Shown here: positions 26,273 to 39,101 of the stretch, in pieces
Layout of the letters: each line of letters opens with the position of its first letter
Position numbering within the stretch: position 1 is the stretch's first letter
NCBI GenBank assembly: GCA_023634235.1
Contig: JAMKCF010000018.1
Coordinates: forward strand, 6,832,768-6,896,767
Reading direction: 5' to 3'
DNA length: 64,000 nt
From: Pisaster brevispinus
Lineage: Eukaryota > Echinodermata > Asteroidea > Forcipulatida > Asteriidae
Program-made: the position numbers and the translations under genes
Notes under the pieces: generated by a model
What the model was told of the DNA's origin: nothing
The model's database searches: none
What the model saw: only the letters and a program-made list of their open reading frames with translations

Positions 26273-27330
26273 GCTTTCACAGTGTTGTTTTGTTTGTTTT
26301 TGTTTTGTTGGAGTGTTTGTTTTCTTGTTTGTTTCTTCCGTTTTTATTTTTATTTAGTTTTTTTTATTGGGTACAAACAATACTAATGTGTACATAACTG
26401 TCTTAATTTTTTTACCAGACGCTCGTTGTGTAGAACTATCATAAGGTAGCCATCTTTGTTTGGTACCCTGTATATGCAATGGCTATAGAGTTCACATCAT
26501 TATAACCAAGAAAGGGATCTGTCTATTGTTGCAGCTTCGGTTTGATAGCATTTACAATGTATTTGAATCAGGAAGTTCAAAGATCGTCATAACATTTGTG
26601 TCAAGAAATGTGATTGGTGAGAACGATTATTCATTGCTGTTCATGGCCAATCAGCTTTGAGCTTACTAGACAATTCCTGTAGTTCTCAAGAAATATTATT
26701 GGTTTTTGGAAGAGTACATTCATTCCAATCCTCTAGTTTTCAAGAAACATCATAAAGGGACAGTACATCATTGATTTTTGAAGACTTCATTCATTTCAAT
26801 CCTCTAAATTCAAAGGAAGTTATTTTTAAGCGACGATTCTCCGTTGGCTTTGTTTTGGGTTAATGTTTGTCACTGAAAGCTTCTTTATTTTAAATCTGTC
26901 GGCCATCTTGTTTTTCCTTCCATTCAGATCAATGCAGCCAAACCGAGGCTGAGAGGAAAACAATCTGGTCCCATCTTGGTGTAAATGTACTCATTATTGC
27001 CATTGCACTTAGGGTACATGACAATGTCTAGAGTACTTAGTAAGTATCTGTAAAGATACTCCAAATTGTAAAAATGTAATTAAATGTCATCGACCGATTT
27101 TCATTATGTCCTAACACCGGCCCTAAGATGGTAAGGCCAAGAATTTAAGAATTTAACTTTATAACAGATGTGGGCATTTCAAAAGCCACTCGACGAGCCT
27201 AGGAATTAAACGGGAATAACAAATCCTGTCTGAATGTTTTTTTTTTTTTTTTTTTTTGTTTTTTTTTGCTTAAATTTGTTGAGATTTTCTATTAATAATA
27301 ACAACTTTTAATGTATAACGGCGAATCCCT
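26273..27330. other. Intergenic stretch, little structure
   Basis: AT-rich. Weak duplication of 'tcattccaatcctctagtt' at about 26720 and 26800, and a poly-T run at 27237-27258. No ORF, tRNA-like box or TIR pair recognised. Confidence 0.5.
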
Positions 27331-27823
27331 TCCTGATCTGGTCTAAAGCATGATCAGTTTACTAGTGCAGTCTTCAGTCCAACACCATTCAGTAACTAAA
27401 CACCCTAACTGTTGGACTCTGATTAAGGTGGTTTGCCTGATCCCATGTAAAGCATGATCAGTTTACTAGTGCAGTGCTCAGTCCAACACCATTCAGTAAC
27501 TCAACACCCAAACTGTTGGAACTCTGATTATGGTGGTATGCCTGATCCCATGTAAAGCATAATCAGTTTACTGGTGCAGTACTCAGTCCAACACCATTCA
27601 GTAACTCAACACCCAAACTGTTGGACTCTGATTATGGTGATATGCTGGATCCCATGTACAATGTAAAGCATAATCAGTTTACTAGTGCAGTCCTCAGTCC
27701 AACACCATTCAGTAACTCTACACCAAAACTGTTGGACTCTGATTACAGTGTATAGTGGTATGCCTGATCCCATACTAAGAATAATCGGTGTGCGATTACA
27801 TTCATCAGTCCAACATAATCAAA
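27331..27823 (+). repeat. 105-bp tandem repeat B (about 4.5 copies)
   Basis: Units of 104-111 bp with 'gatcagtttactagtgcagt', 'cagtccaacaccattcagta' and 'aactgttggactctgatta', the same family as 726-955. The fourth unit carries a short internal duplication ('catgtacaatgtaaagca'). Confidence 0.9.
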
Positions 27824-28314
27824 CAAAACATGCACTTGGATTTTGACGAGGTGGGGAAGGTTAATTCTGGTCGGATGAAATCCCTGGCTCTACGTTTTAA
27901 TATTTTCCTTTAAAAATGGACATTCAAGTGTTTTAAAACTGTTTTAATAATTTATTTGTCCGAATTGGGTTTTCTGTTAGATTTAACCCACTCGCCAACA
28001 AAAAAGTAAATAAACAACAATAACGATATTAGTAAATCTCAACAACATTACATTAAATGAAGTACCAGGATGAATTGCATCGTAAACAATACCATTTGTA
28101 ATAAATAACAACCCTTTTTAACAATTATATTATTCTTTCAACCGATTATGTAAAAAAGAAAAGAAGAAAAAAAAAGAATGTTTCAATTTAACGAGTCAGT
28201 TTAGGCTTGGAACAATTATTAAAAAAAAGAAAACCTGCAATAACTTTGAAGTGTTTGAGAGTGTCTCGCTTATTGTTAATAATAATTATAATTGTAAAAA
28301 TATTATATGAATAA
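27824..28314. other. AT-rich spacer before the repeat array
   Basis: No gene or repeat family recognised. It contains A-rich runs near 28150-28170 and 28220. Confidence 0.5.
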
Positions 28315-29274
28315 CTAGACATGTTGCATTTGTGCACAAATGCCGAGCTGTTTCGTCATAACTTTTTCAAATTACTCAACTGAATTTGAAAGTTTTTTTT
28401 GTATTCAAAGTAGTTATGACGTTTAAACCTGTTTAAAAAAGAATTTGGATTATACCACGTTTTGTAAGCAATTTATGACTAAAAGGTGCAAAAAATAGAA
28501 AAAATCTTTAAAAATCATGTGATGACGTCATCATGACGTCATTTCAGAATTTACAAGAACTTGCCAATATCCAACAACCTACCAAGTTTCAACATGATCG
28601 CACTAACACTTAGGGAGATATACGACTTTAAAAAAGGCACCCTTAATGCCGCGTCACGTGACCCCCGATGACGTCATCGATCTGAAATTTCACACATGAT
28701 GGCTGCTCGACGATCAACATGTGTGTAAATTTTGAAGCGAATACACAACTTCACCACACACATCTTCAAAAAGTCCATTTTGATCAGTTTTCAACCTGCC
28801 GCTAGAGGGCGCTCTTGTGTGTTGTGACGTCATCGGTATTTTTTTTTAATTACCCACCCTTGCCAGACAATAACAGTTGAAAGCAACTTCATAACTATTT
28901 CCACTTTTGAATAACGAGGCACTTCCGGTTTCGACCGGAAGTAGAGGTCATGTGAGGTCACGCACACTGAATAAAATGAAGACCTAATTTATCCCTATAC
29001 AATCCCGCAATCAAAAACCTACGGTCTCTTGTGGCTGATTTGTTACGGATTTTCAAATATTTAAAATAGAAACCTTTAAGATGACGTCACGTGACAGGTG
29101 ATGACGTCATCATGACATCATTAGTTTTAAAATCATTATTGCACCAATGCCTTTCATCACGGAAAGTTTCATTGCAATTGCTCTTTAGGAACTGCAAAAG
29201 GCCGCTTAGAACGAACGTCCGTTATGTCAATAGCCTTTTTTACTGAAACTGACAAATAAAAAATAAAAAATAAA
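28315..29274 (-). mobile_element. Helentron-like element 1 (short subfamily)
   Basis: Starts CTAG at 28315, then the palindrome GCATTTGTGCACAAATGC at 28326-28343. The body holds 'gatgacgtcatcatgacgtc', 'gcgtcacgtgacccccgatg', 'gctagagggcgctcttgtg' and one core palindrome 'cttccggtttcgaccggaag' followed by 'tagaggtcatgtgaggtca' near 28922. Ends in AAATAAAAAA directly before the next CTAG. About 960 bp. On the minus strand the CTAG end is the expected 3' end of a Helitron-type element. No protein coded. Confidence 0.7.
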
Positions 29275-30232
29275 CTAGACATGTTGCATTTGTGCACAAA
29301 TGCCGAGCTGTTTCGTCATAACTTTTTCAAATTACTCAACTGAATTTGAAAGTTTTTTTTGTATTCAAAGTAGTTATGACGTTCAAGCCTGTTTAAAAAA
29401 GAATTTGGATTATACCACGTTTTGTAAGCAATTTATGACTAAAAGGTGCAAAAAATAGAAAAAATCATAAAAAATCATGTGATGACGTCACCGTGACGTC
29501 TTTTTAGAATTTACAAGAACTTGCCTATATCCAACAATCTACCAAGTTTCAACTTGATCGCACTAACACTTAGGGAGATATACGACTTTAAAAAAGGCAC
29601 CCTTAATGCCGCGTCACGTGACCCCCGATGACGTCATCGATCTGAAATTTCACACATGATGGCTGCTCGACGATCAATATGTGTGTAAATTTTGAAGTGA
29701 ATACACAAAACTTCACCATACACATCTTCAAAAAGTCCATTTTGATCAGTTTTCAACCTGCCGCTAGAGGGCGCTCTTGTGTGTTGTGACGTCATCGGTA
29801 TTTTTTTTTAATTACCCACCCTTGCCAGACAATAACATAGTTGAAAGCAACTTCATAACTATTTCCACTTTTGAATAACGAGGCACTTCCGGTTTCGACC
29901 GGAAGTAGAGGTCATGTGAGGTCACGCACACTGAATAAAATGAAGACCTAATTTATCCCTATACAATCCCGCAAACAGAAACCTACGGTCTCTTGTGGCT
30001 GATTTGTTACTGATTTTCAAATATTTAAAATAGAAACCTTGAAGATGACGTCACGTGACAGGTGATGACGTCATCATGACCTCATTGTTTTGAGATCATT
30101 ATTGCACCAATGCCTTTCATCACTGAAAGTTTCATTGCAATTGCTCTTTAGGAACTATGCAAATAGCCGCTTTGACCGAACGTGCGTTATGTCAATAGCC
30201 TTTTTTACTGAAACAGACAAATAAAAAAAAAA
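29275..30232 (-). mobile_element. Helentron-like element 2 (short subfamily)
   Basis: Near-identical tandem copy of element 1, with small substitutions and insertions such as 'acataacatagttg' and 'cacaaaacttc'. Same order: CTAG, GCATTTGTGCACAAATGC hairpin, CRE-like doublets, E-box palindrome, core palindrome near 29886, A-rich end. The head-to-tail joint to element 1 has no other sequence between. Confidence 0.7.
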
Positions 30233-31189
30233 CTAGGCATATTGCATTTGTGCACAAATGCCGAGCTGTTTCGCCATAACTTTTTCAAATTACTCAATTG
30301 AATATGAAAGTTGTTTGTATTCAAAGCAGTAATGATGTATCGAGCCTGTTTTAAAAAGAATTTGGATTATACCACGTTTTGTTAGCAATTTATGACTTAA
30401 AGGGGCAAAAACGAAAACAATCATTAAAAATCATGTGATGACGTCATCACGACGTCATCTAAGAATTTACAAGAACTTGCAATATCTAACGACCTACCAA
30501 GTTTCAACATGATCGCACTTATACTTCGGGAGATATACGACTTCAAAAAAGGCACCTTTAATGCCGCGTCACGTGACCCCCGATGACGTCATCAATCTGA
30601 AACTTCACACATATGATGGCTGCCTGACGGTCAACATGTGTGTAAGTTTTGAAGTGATTACACAAAAGTTCTCCACACACATCTTCAAAAAGTCCATTTT
30701 GAACAGTTTTCAACCTGCCGCTAGAGGGCGCTCTTGTGTATCGTGACGTCATCGGTATTTTTTTTAAATGCACACCCTTGCCAGACAATAACATCGTTGA
30801 AAGCAACTTCATAACTATTTCCACTTTTGAATTACAAAGCACTTCCTGTTTAGACCGGAAGTAGAGGTCATGTGAGGTCACGCACACTGAATAAAATGAA
30901 GACCTAATTTATCCCCACCCAATCCCGCAAACAGAAACCTACGGTCCCTTGTGGTTGATTTGATATAGATTTTCAAATATTAAAAAAGGAAACTTTAAGA
31001 TGACGTCACGTGACAGGTGATGACGTCATCATGACATAATTGTTTTAAAATCATTATTGCACCAATGCCTTTCATCACTGAAAGTTTCATTGCAATTGCT
31101 TCTTAGGAACTATGCAAAAAGCCGCTTAGAACAAATTTTGTCTGAAAAATACAAATTAAAAAAAAAATAAATAAATAAATAATAAAAAA
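30233..31189 (-). mobile_element. Helentron-like element 3 (short subfamily)
   Basis: Third tandem copy, clearly more diverged than elements 1 and 2 from each other ('cttcctgtttagaccggaag' at about 30841, arms no longer fully complementary). Ends with AAATAAATAAATAATAAAAAA before the next CTAG. Confidence 0.7.
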
Positions 31190-33420
31190 CTAGAGCTTTA
31201 GTGTTCGTTGAAACAAACACTAGATGTTCGGGTATCGTCGGTGTCAGTGTAATTGTGTTGATGTCAGAACATTTGAATCGATGAAAAAGAAATTAAAATG
31301 AAATTTTCTTACGTTAATACCCAAGTTTACCAAGAAGTAAGTGCTAACGCCACTACTTAATGGATTGAGCTCTACAAGCCCCTTTCTAATTAACCATATA
31401 CAGTGTATAACGTTTTTCATGTAAATATTAATAAACTTAACTGATAGTAGGCCTACACTGAATTTAACTTTCGTTTGGACGGGAAGCCTGATTAAATGAT
31501 GTAAATAACACTCAGTTATTCCATAGAGAAAGGATACACACAAAAGTGCGCATGCTTAAAAATCATGATAGATATGTTTTGAAGATTTTTGTTATTTGAA
31601 AACTGATGACGTCATTATGAAGTAAGAAAAGTTGTTATCAAGACATAGGTATTTAAATATGCTCCAAGTGAAAAACGAAGGGTCCATTGTCATTTCATAG
31701 TCATATAGAGGAACATTTCCCCCATCCCCTTCTTGGCTGCAGATCTTGAAACGAGCATTTGAATTACTCACAAGTACAATTATTATGTATGCCACTCACT
31801 AAAGTTTATTGATTTTTCAATGGAAATTGTTTCTTTATTGATTATTAAATCCGACTATGCAAATCATGTTGACATTATTAAGTTACAATTCTTAAAAGTT
31901 TTAACAGGTTTTCAAATACTGTGATTTGGCTTCTCAATATGTATCGGTGCTTGATACTTTGATTGTTCAATACACATTTACTGATGATGATGTCGTCAAA
32001 ATAAGTCGAGCATTGTATGAGCTATTGGTTGCATTTAAAAAAAAACGTCAACTACGTCACCACTTGAAGGTTAAGGATAAACTTTATAACATAACTGTGC
32101 ATTATATAAAAACATCGTTTTGAAAAGCGATAATGTTCACATGAAGCTTTCCGTTTTATTCACCGTATTGCACCGATCAACACTGCCGTGAGTGCTGGGT
32201 CTTAAACGCCCTTGACGTGCTGATGCCAAATCCCTGCTTCTCGGTGTATGATTAAAACATAACCAATGTTTGTCTTTTTCTGCTTGCCTTTTCTCACAAA
32301 AATAAAAGTCATACGAATCACTGAAGCAGGTGGCCACCTCAGTGAAACTTCGTCTTCAAATCCTTGTTCACCAATAAGCCATCAGAAGGGCGAGTAGGGG
32401 AGCAATTTGACGCTAAACATGACACAGGTTAAGTGGAATAGCGCCATTCATACGCTTGCGTTATAAGTTCGTTGAACTGTGACATGTCCAAACTTGAATG
32501 GAAATCACGTCATCTTACTATGTAGCTGTACAGTACTCAATACAGCACATTACACGTGGCCGGCTGTACATGTGCGTTATCATACAATGTGGGTCAGCGG
32601 ACACGTGCGCTTTGACGTCCAGTATTGACCCGATGCAAAGGTTAAAAAGTTATCATCTCTGTGCAAAAGTTTGAGCAGGATCACTAATCTATAACGTGAT
32701 GCAAAATTTATGTTGAAATGTTATGTAGTTTAAGAGATAAAAAATTGTGAAATTGTTCAACTTCCGGTTTGAACCGGAAGTCAAGGTCAAATGGGGTCAC
32801 TATATGTGTAGCGTATGTTGAATTTTTATCGACCTGTCCGATGATATGTAGATTGTCAAAATCCACCATGTGGTTCAGGAGTTATGATTTCTTAAAAATA
32901 TTTAACTTTGATTTGTTGTAATTCGAAACCTGATGACGTCATCATGACATCATCAAGTCTGTGTGGTCTTGATAATAAGGTTCAATTATCTGATGAGTTT
33001 CAATGTTATATTCAATATCAATCTCGAGTTATGACCAAAAATTGAATTTCTTTACACAAAAAACACAAAAAACACAAAGGCAGCGTTTGACCTTCCGGTA
33101 CGACCGGAAGCAAAGGTTATATGATTTTGGCGTTTACTTTTCAAATGTTGCCCTTGTCTTGATCTATCATATGCCTAAATATAAATACCATATCTTTAAT
33201 ATTCAGAGACATACAAGCTTTGGAATATGGCCACTTTTGACCTTAAATGGCTTGTAATTTGACACCTGATGACGTCATCCCGACGTCACAACTTTACCAG
33301 CTTCTGCTAGTTATGTTATAACTTCACATGAAGTTTCAAGTTGATCAAAGGTTCGCAAGTATCCGTTTGCTTGCGGACAAATTCCACTGAGAAGAAAAAC
33401 TAAAAAAAACTAAAAAAAAA
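31190..33420 (-). mobile_element. Helentron-like element 4 (long subfamily, deleted)
   Basis: CTAG at 31190, then a hairpin decayed by one base (AGTGTTCGTTGAAACAAACACT) and 'agatgttcggg'. A 5'-side block (31200-32110) is about 95 percent or more like elements 8 and 10 by eye. Then come a conserved block 32130-32420 and core monomers near 32760 and 33093. Ends 'cgcaagtatccgtttgcttgcgg' (stem CGCAAG/CTTGCG), 'gagaagaa' and an A-rich tail. Compared with element 8 it lacks roughly 700 bp around 32040. Confidence 0.65.
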
Positions 33421-36400
33421 CTAGACGTACAGTGTTTGTAAACAACAAACACACAGGTGTTCGTGAGTGATGTCAGATTGTGATTGAATGAACTGGTGAC
33501 GACATTTTACCAAATCAACCCAATGTCTGGTTCAAAAGTTAGATTGTTTTCCAATTAATTCAACTGCCGGTTTAAACTGGAAGTCGAGGTCAAATTGGGT
33601 CACACTTTGTTTAGCGTTTGTGAAGACAATTACGATGATTTATATATTGTAAAAATCGTATGTTTGGTTAAGAAGTTATGATTTTTTCGAATAATAAATA
33701 TTAACTTTCGGTTTGAATCGGAAGTCAAGGTCAAATGGGGTATAATTCTGTGTATCGTTTCTTCACTTGTTACACTCCTTCCCAATGATGCATGGATTGT
33801 CAAAACCCAATGTGTGGTTCTGAAGTTATGCTTTTTTGAAAACATTAAATGTCGACATCCGGTTTGAACCGGATGTTTAGGTCAAACGGGTCACATTTTA
33901 TGCAGCACGTGTTTAATTTACCAAGACCGTTCAGACAACTTATGAATTGTTACAATCCGATATGTCTGTCAATGATGACGTCATCAAATTACACGCCGTC
34001 CTCTTGTGAAAAATAAAATCGTACATGTTATTTGAAAGGGCAGTGAGTCAAATGTTTTTATGTTAAATGTAGCGACATTTTCCGACTTCCCTTTCATCTT
34101 GGCTACAGATCTCGATACGAAGCTTGAACATACTCACAAGTACATATATCAAATATGCAATTCACTGAATCAAACTTATTTTTTAACAAAAATTGATTCT
34201 TTATTGGTTAATAATTCACAATTAGTTTACACAAGCTATGTTATTCATATTGACATTATTAAGCTAATAATTCTTAGAATTTTTCAACAGGAATTCAATT
34301 AAAGTTGGATTCTCATTACATGAACACTTGATGATGATGTCCTTAAAATAGGTCGAGCAGAGTGTAAGCTGTCGGTTGTTTTTTATAAATGGCTGGCTTG
34401 ATTTTTGGACATTGTTTTCCGTACAGAACGGTTTGTTTATTTAAGACCTTTGATAGAATGAACTGTAAAAGACACCTGTTTTGTAATATGCAAAAGAAAA
34501 GCCCGGCGTGATGATACAAGTCTAAGCCTCTCGTAAATTTGGACTATAACAAAAATTAGTCAAGTACTATTTCTACCTCTGTGGTGCATCATACACTCGG
34601 CAAGAAAATAAGGAGAGAAACACAACATGTGTGTAATCTTTCACTGGAAACCATTCCGATACTGGATGTGCTGTATTCTGTAAAAGAAAAACAGTATTAA
34701 CGACAACTTAACTAATATCAGGTCTCAAACTATTATCTTATTGACACTAATACTATATAAATCATAGCATAATATTTTCAACGCACAACCAAAATACAAT
34801 AACTTGTGTTTAGTATGTTTCAAAAAAATGTTTGTATTTCAACAGAAAGTCTCACAGTAGGCCCTACATGTATTACACACAGTCATGTTATCTATGTTTA
34901 ACAAAATGCAATAATTTAAATGGAAAATGGGTTCAGTCAGCAGTTTTATTTCAATTCCTTTGGAAACGTTTGACCTTGCAAATAAACTTTGAATAAATTA
35001 CTGTAAATTTACCTCTTGGAAAAGTTACAGATCAAAGAAGCACACAAGTGGATGATTTCGGACTCTCCATTAGCATGGTTTTATTGAGGAAGAATCTTAG
35101 AAGACAACTAACAGAAGCATGAAGGCTGAAGATGGCTCATATTGAAAGCTGCATGTCCAGTTTCTGTGTTCCACTCCTTCCCAGGCATCAGACTCTTATC
35201 CTGCCATCAGACTCTGTTCAATGTTTCATGATCACTGTAGGGCCTACTACTAGTTGATAGCAAATCAAGATGAAACTGGTAAAATAAACAAAATTCAAGA
35301 CATAAAACATTTCAAGATTGGATGGTAACAAGTAGAAGGTGCGCATACTGTTTTAGAAGTGAACAACTTATGAATGAAAACCTTTCATCGAAGGGTTGTG
35401 AAATATTTATGCTACAATACGTAGTTGGCGGAACACTTTGTGTCAAATCTAACCATATCAGAGTCAGCAATCATACAAAAATGCCCAATTCTACCCCCTC
35501 CATGATCATACTAAACATTCCTTAGTTTTAAAACCCTCACTACTTGATAATTTAAGGATAATCTTTATTAACATAACTGTGCATTACATACAGAACACAC
35601 GATCATTCTGACTGAAAAGCGACGATGTTGAAACGAAGCTTACCGTTTTATTCACCGTGTCGCACCGAAAAACACTGCCGTGAGTGCCGGTCTGCAACCA
35701 CCTTGACCAGCTGATTTCACGTCCGGACGTGTCCGTGCAATCTCGGTGTGTGATCAAAACATTATCAATGTTGGTCATTTTCTGCTTGCATTTTCTCATA
35801 TAATAAATGTCATACCAATCACTGAAGCAGGTGAACATCTCAGTGAAACTTCGTCTTCAATTCCATATCACCGTTAAGCCATCAGAAGGGCGAAAAGGGA
35901 AACAATTTGACGCCGAATATAGCACAGGTTGAGAGGAATTCATTTCAGTAGCGTTGCGCCATTGATAAGCTTTCGTTAAAAGTTCGATGAACTGTGACAT
36001 GTCCGAACGTGCACAGAAATCATGCCATACTTCTAGCCTTTAGTGAAGGCCACGTGGTACTGGAGTAAACACAGCACAGCTTGTGGCAACTGTTGTTACG
36101 TTGGCCTGTTTTTTGCTGCTTTAAATTTCAGGCAACAAGCCTCTTGACATAAGGCTAGCACTCCGTTGCACTGGAATCAGTCGCGAGTTGTATGCCACAT
36201 GCCGCGTTAGGTATTGGATCGAGATTTTAATATTTGAATGGCCAATGTCACTTAGAAATCTATCTCAGGTCTAATGGGGTCACTCTTTGAATGTGATTTG
36301 TATAATTCGGCCGGAGCTTTTTTTATGGTGCAAGTACCTTTCATGTAGCATTTATGGTTCTCCGATTATAATTTTTTTAAAAATATTAAACGTTTATTTA

Positions 36401-37301
36401 TTTTTATGACGTCATCGATGACGTCATCAAACCGAAACAATTTGGGTGTCATATACATACTACGATCTATATACATAGTAAGTTTCAAGACAAAACCCTT
36501 CTTGGTTTATGAGAAAAAACGTTTGAAATCTGAATTTTGAACTTCCGGTTTCGACCGGAAGTAAAGGTCAAATGGGGTCACATTTTGTGTAAGATTTGTT
36601 TAATACTTAAAAAGCTTTTAAATGGTGCAAAGATCATGTATGTAGCAAATATGGTTATTGAGATATGATTATTTTAATATAAAACTTCAATATGATGTAA
36701 TTACGTCATCGATGATGTCATCACTCCCAAATTTTTATTTTGTTATGTACACACTGTGATCTAGGTATATAGTAAGTTTCAAGTCCGTACAAGCTTTAAT
36801 TTTGGAGATAGCAAAATAATAAAAAATTCGACCTCGTCTACGTTTTTCGTTGTGACGTAGCTATGACGTCATACATCATATTTCTAGGATGCTCATGAGC
36901 TAAACAAAATATTATGCATTGAAAGTTTGATCATATTTTATTTCACCTAGGCTCCAGAGCCCCAAATAACATAATTATTACTTTAACTTCCGGTTTCGAC
37001 CGGAAGTGAAGGTCAAATGAGGTCACAATGTGCATTCCAAATGTAAAACATTTCAAGACCTTTTATATGCAACAAAAATCTTGTATGTGGCAACTTGAGT
37101 TCTCAAGATATGAATTTTTCAATTTATTAGACGTTTTTTAAACGTAATGACGTAATCGATGACGTCATCAACCCAAAAAAGATTCTGTTCCGTCTGGACA
37201 CCAAAGTCTAAGTGCATGCCAAGTTTCAAGTCTTTACGACCCTTACTTTTTGCGAAAGTTGCGAGAGAAGGTTCAGTGGGAAAGAAGAAGACGAAGAAAA
37301 A
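33421..37301 (-). mobile_element. Helentron-like element 5 (about 3.9 kb, longest)
   Basis: CTAG, hairpin GTGTTTGTAAACAACAAACAC at about 33432-33452, then 'aggtgttcgtg'. Core monomers at about 33558, 33710 and 33855, then a 2-kb block of other sequence (34000-36230), then monomers near 36541 and 36988 with CRE-like pairs. Ends 'gaagaagacgaagaaaaa'. The first 2.65 kb recur at 61351-64000. It could be two elements whose inner boundary has been lost. Confidence 0.6.
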
Positions 37302-39101
37302 CTAGAAATTGAATTTTTGTTTGCTACAAAAACACGGTGTTCGTGATCGATGATGTCATCAAATTATGATTGAACAATATTTCATTTTATCAATCTGATT
37401 TGTGCCCTCTGTAATGCCGTGTAGTTGATAAAAAACCAATGTGTGGTTCAGGAGTTATGATTATTTCAAATATTGAACTTGATCATCCGGTTTGAATCAG
37501 AAGTCAAAGTCAAATTGGGTCGCATTCTGTGTGTCATTTAAGTTGATAAATACTTTGCCAATGATGTAAAGATTGCAAAAAACCAAAGTGTGCCTTATAG
37601 AAGTTATGATTTTTTGAAACATTATTTTTTACCTTCCGGTTTGAACCGGAAGTCAGTGTTAATGAGGTCACACTGTGTATCGTTTGTTAAGTCTAAAGAG
37701 CTCTTTCTGATGACGTTTACTTGATATAAATACAATGAGTGGTTGAGGAGTTATAATTTTTTTAATTATTAAATTCATCTTCCGGTATGAACCGGAAGTC
37801 AAGGTCAAATGGCATAACATTTTGTGTATCGTTTCATACCTTCCAAATGATGCATAGATTGTACAAATCCAATGTGTGGTTCAGAAGTTATGATTTTTTG
37901 AAACATGAAATTTCAACTTCCGGCTTGAACCGGAAGTTAAGGTCAAATGGGTCATATTTTGTGTAGCGCGTGTTTAATTTATCAAGACCGTTCAGACGAC
38001 GTTTGGATTGTGAAAATCCAACGTGTGGTTAAGGAGTTATGAATTTTTCAATTATTACACGGACTATCATTAATTGAGCTCTGTAAATAATGACCATTCA
38101 TGTGATATAGCGCCCTCATGTGACATGTACATGTACTGGCAAGGCTGCGTGGACTTTGAACCTTATAAACAATGGAGCGGAACGGCCAGCTACAGTGAAT
38201 CGGCAAAATACGTAGTTTAAATGCGGTGGGTACAGTGTCGGCGTATAATTGTGTTGGCCTACACTATCGTGGATTGTCACATGATGAAAGTCAACAGACT
38301 TATGCGCTTTGACGCCCAGTTTTGACCAGATGCAAAGATTAAAATGCTATAATCTCTGTGCAAAAGTTTCGGCAGAATAACTCATCTATAACCTGCTGCA
38401 AAATTTATGTTAAAATATTACGTCGTTTATGAGATATGAATTTTTCAAATTTTCAACTTCCGGTTTGAACCGGAAGTCAAGGTCAAATGGGTTATGTTGT
38501 GTGTAGCATTTGTTGACCTTTTAACGACCAATCCGATGATGTATAGATTGTAAAAATCCAACATGTGGTTCATGAGTTATGATTTTTACAAATATTAAAC
38601 TTTGATTTAATGTAATTCAATACCCGATGACGTCATCATGACATCATCAAGTTTGTGGCGTCTTGATAATATTGTTCAATCCTCTTATGAGTTTCAATGT
38701 TCAAATCAATTTCAATTTTTAGTTATGACAAAAATGTGAATTTTTTAACGAAAAAACACAAAGGCAGACTTTGACCTTCCGTTAAGACCGGAAGTGAAGG
38801 TCATACGATTTTTGCGTTAACTTTTCAAATGTTGCCCCAATCTTGATGTACCAGATGCCCAATTATGAGTTTCATAGCTTTCAAATTCACGAAGATACAG
38901 CAACTTGAAAATGGTCATTTTCAATTTTAAAAACGTTGTAATTCGACATCCGATGACGTCATAATGACGTCATGACAAGTGTGTTGTCTTTATATTAAGG
39001 TCCAATTGTCTGAAGAGTTTCAAGGTTCAATTCAGTTTCAGTCTTGAGTTATGCTGTAGATAAGAGTTCCCTAGAAGAAGATGGAGAAGAAAAAAAAAAA
39101 A
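37302..39101 (-). mobile_element. Helentron-like element 6
   Basis: CTAG, hairpin TTTTTGTTTGCTACAAAAA, 'cacggtgttcgtgatcgatg', then six core palindromes at about 37483, 37633, 37780, 37917, 38457 and 38778, then a CRE-like pair region and 'cttgagttatgctgtagat'. Ends 'gaagaagatggagaagaaaa'. About 1.8 kb. Confidence 0.7.

Noticed and set aside
32930..33010. Hammerhead ribozyme suggested by repeated CTGATGA / CTGATGAG strings in the elements
   Set aside because: No GAAA core at the right distance and no closing stems. The strings belong to CTGATGACGTCATC, a CRE-like palindrome, or to 'tctgatgagtttcaa'.
31190..33420. LTR retrotransposon explanation for the paired copies of long elements
   Set aside because: No TG..CA ends, primer-binding site, polypurine tract or gag/pol. 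Boundaries are CTAG plus hairpin instead.
35584..35838. Minus-strand ORF 'MFTCFSDWYDIYYMRKCKQK...', seen again at 63545-63799 and similarly at 32137-32337
   Set aside because: The DNA is shared between elements, but element 4 versus element 5 differ by one-base indels that change the frame, and elements 8 and 10 have in-frame stops. Kept as a conserved noncoding block instead.
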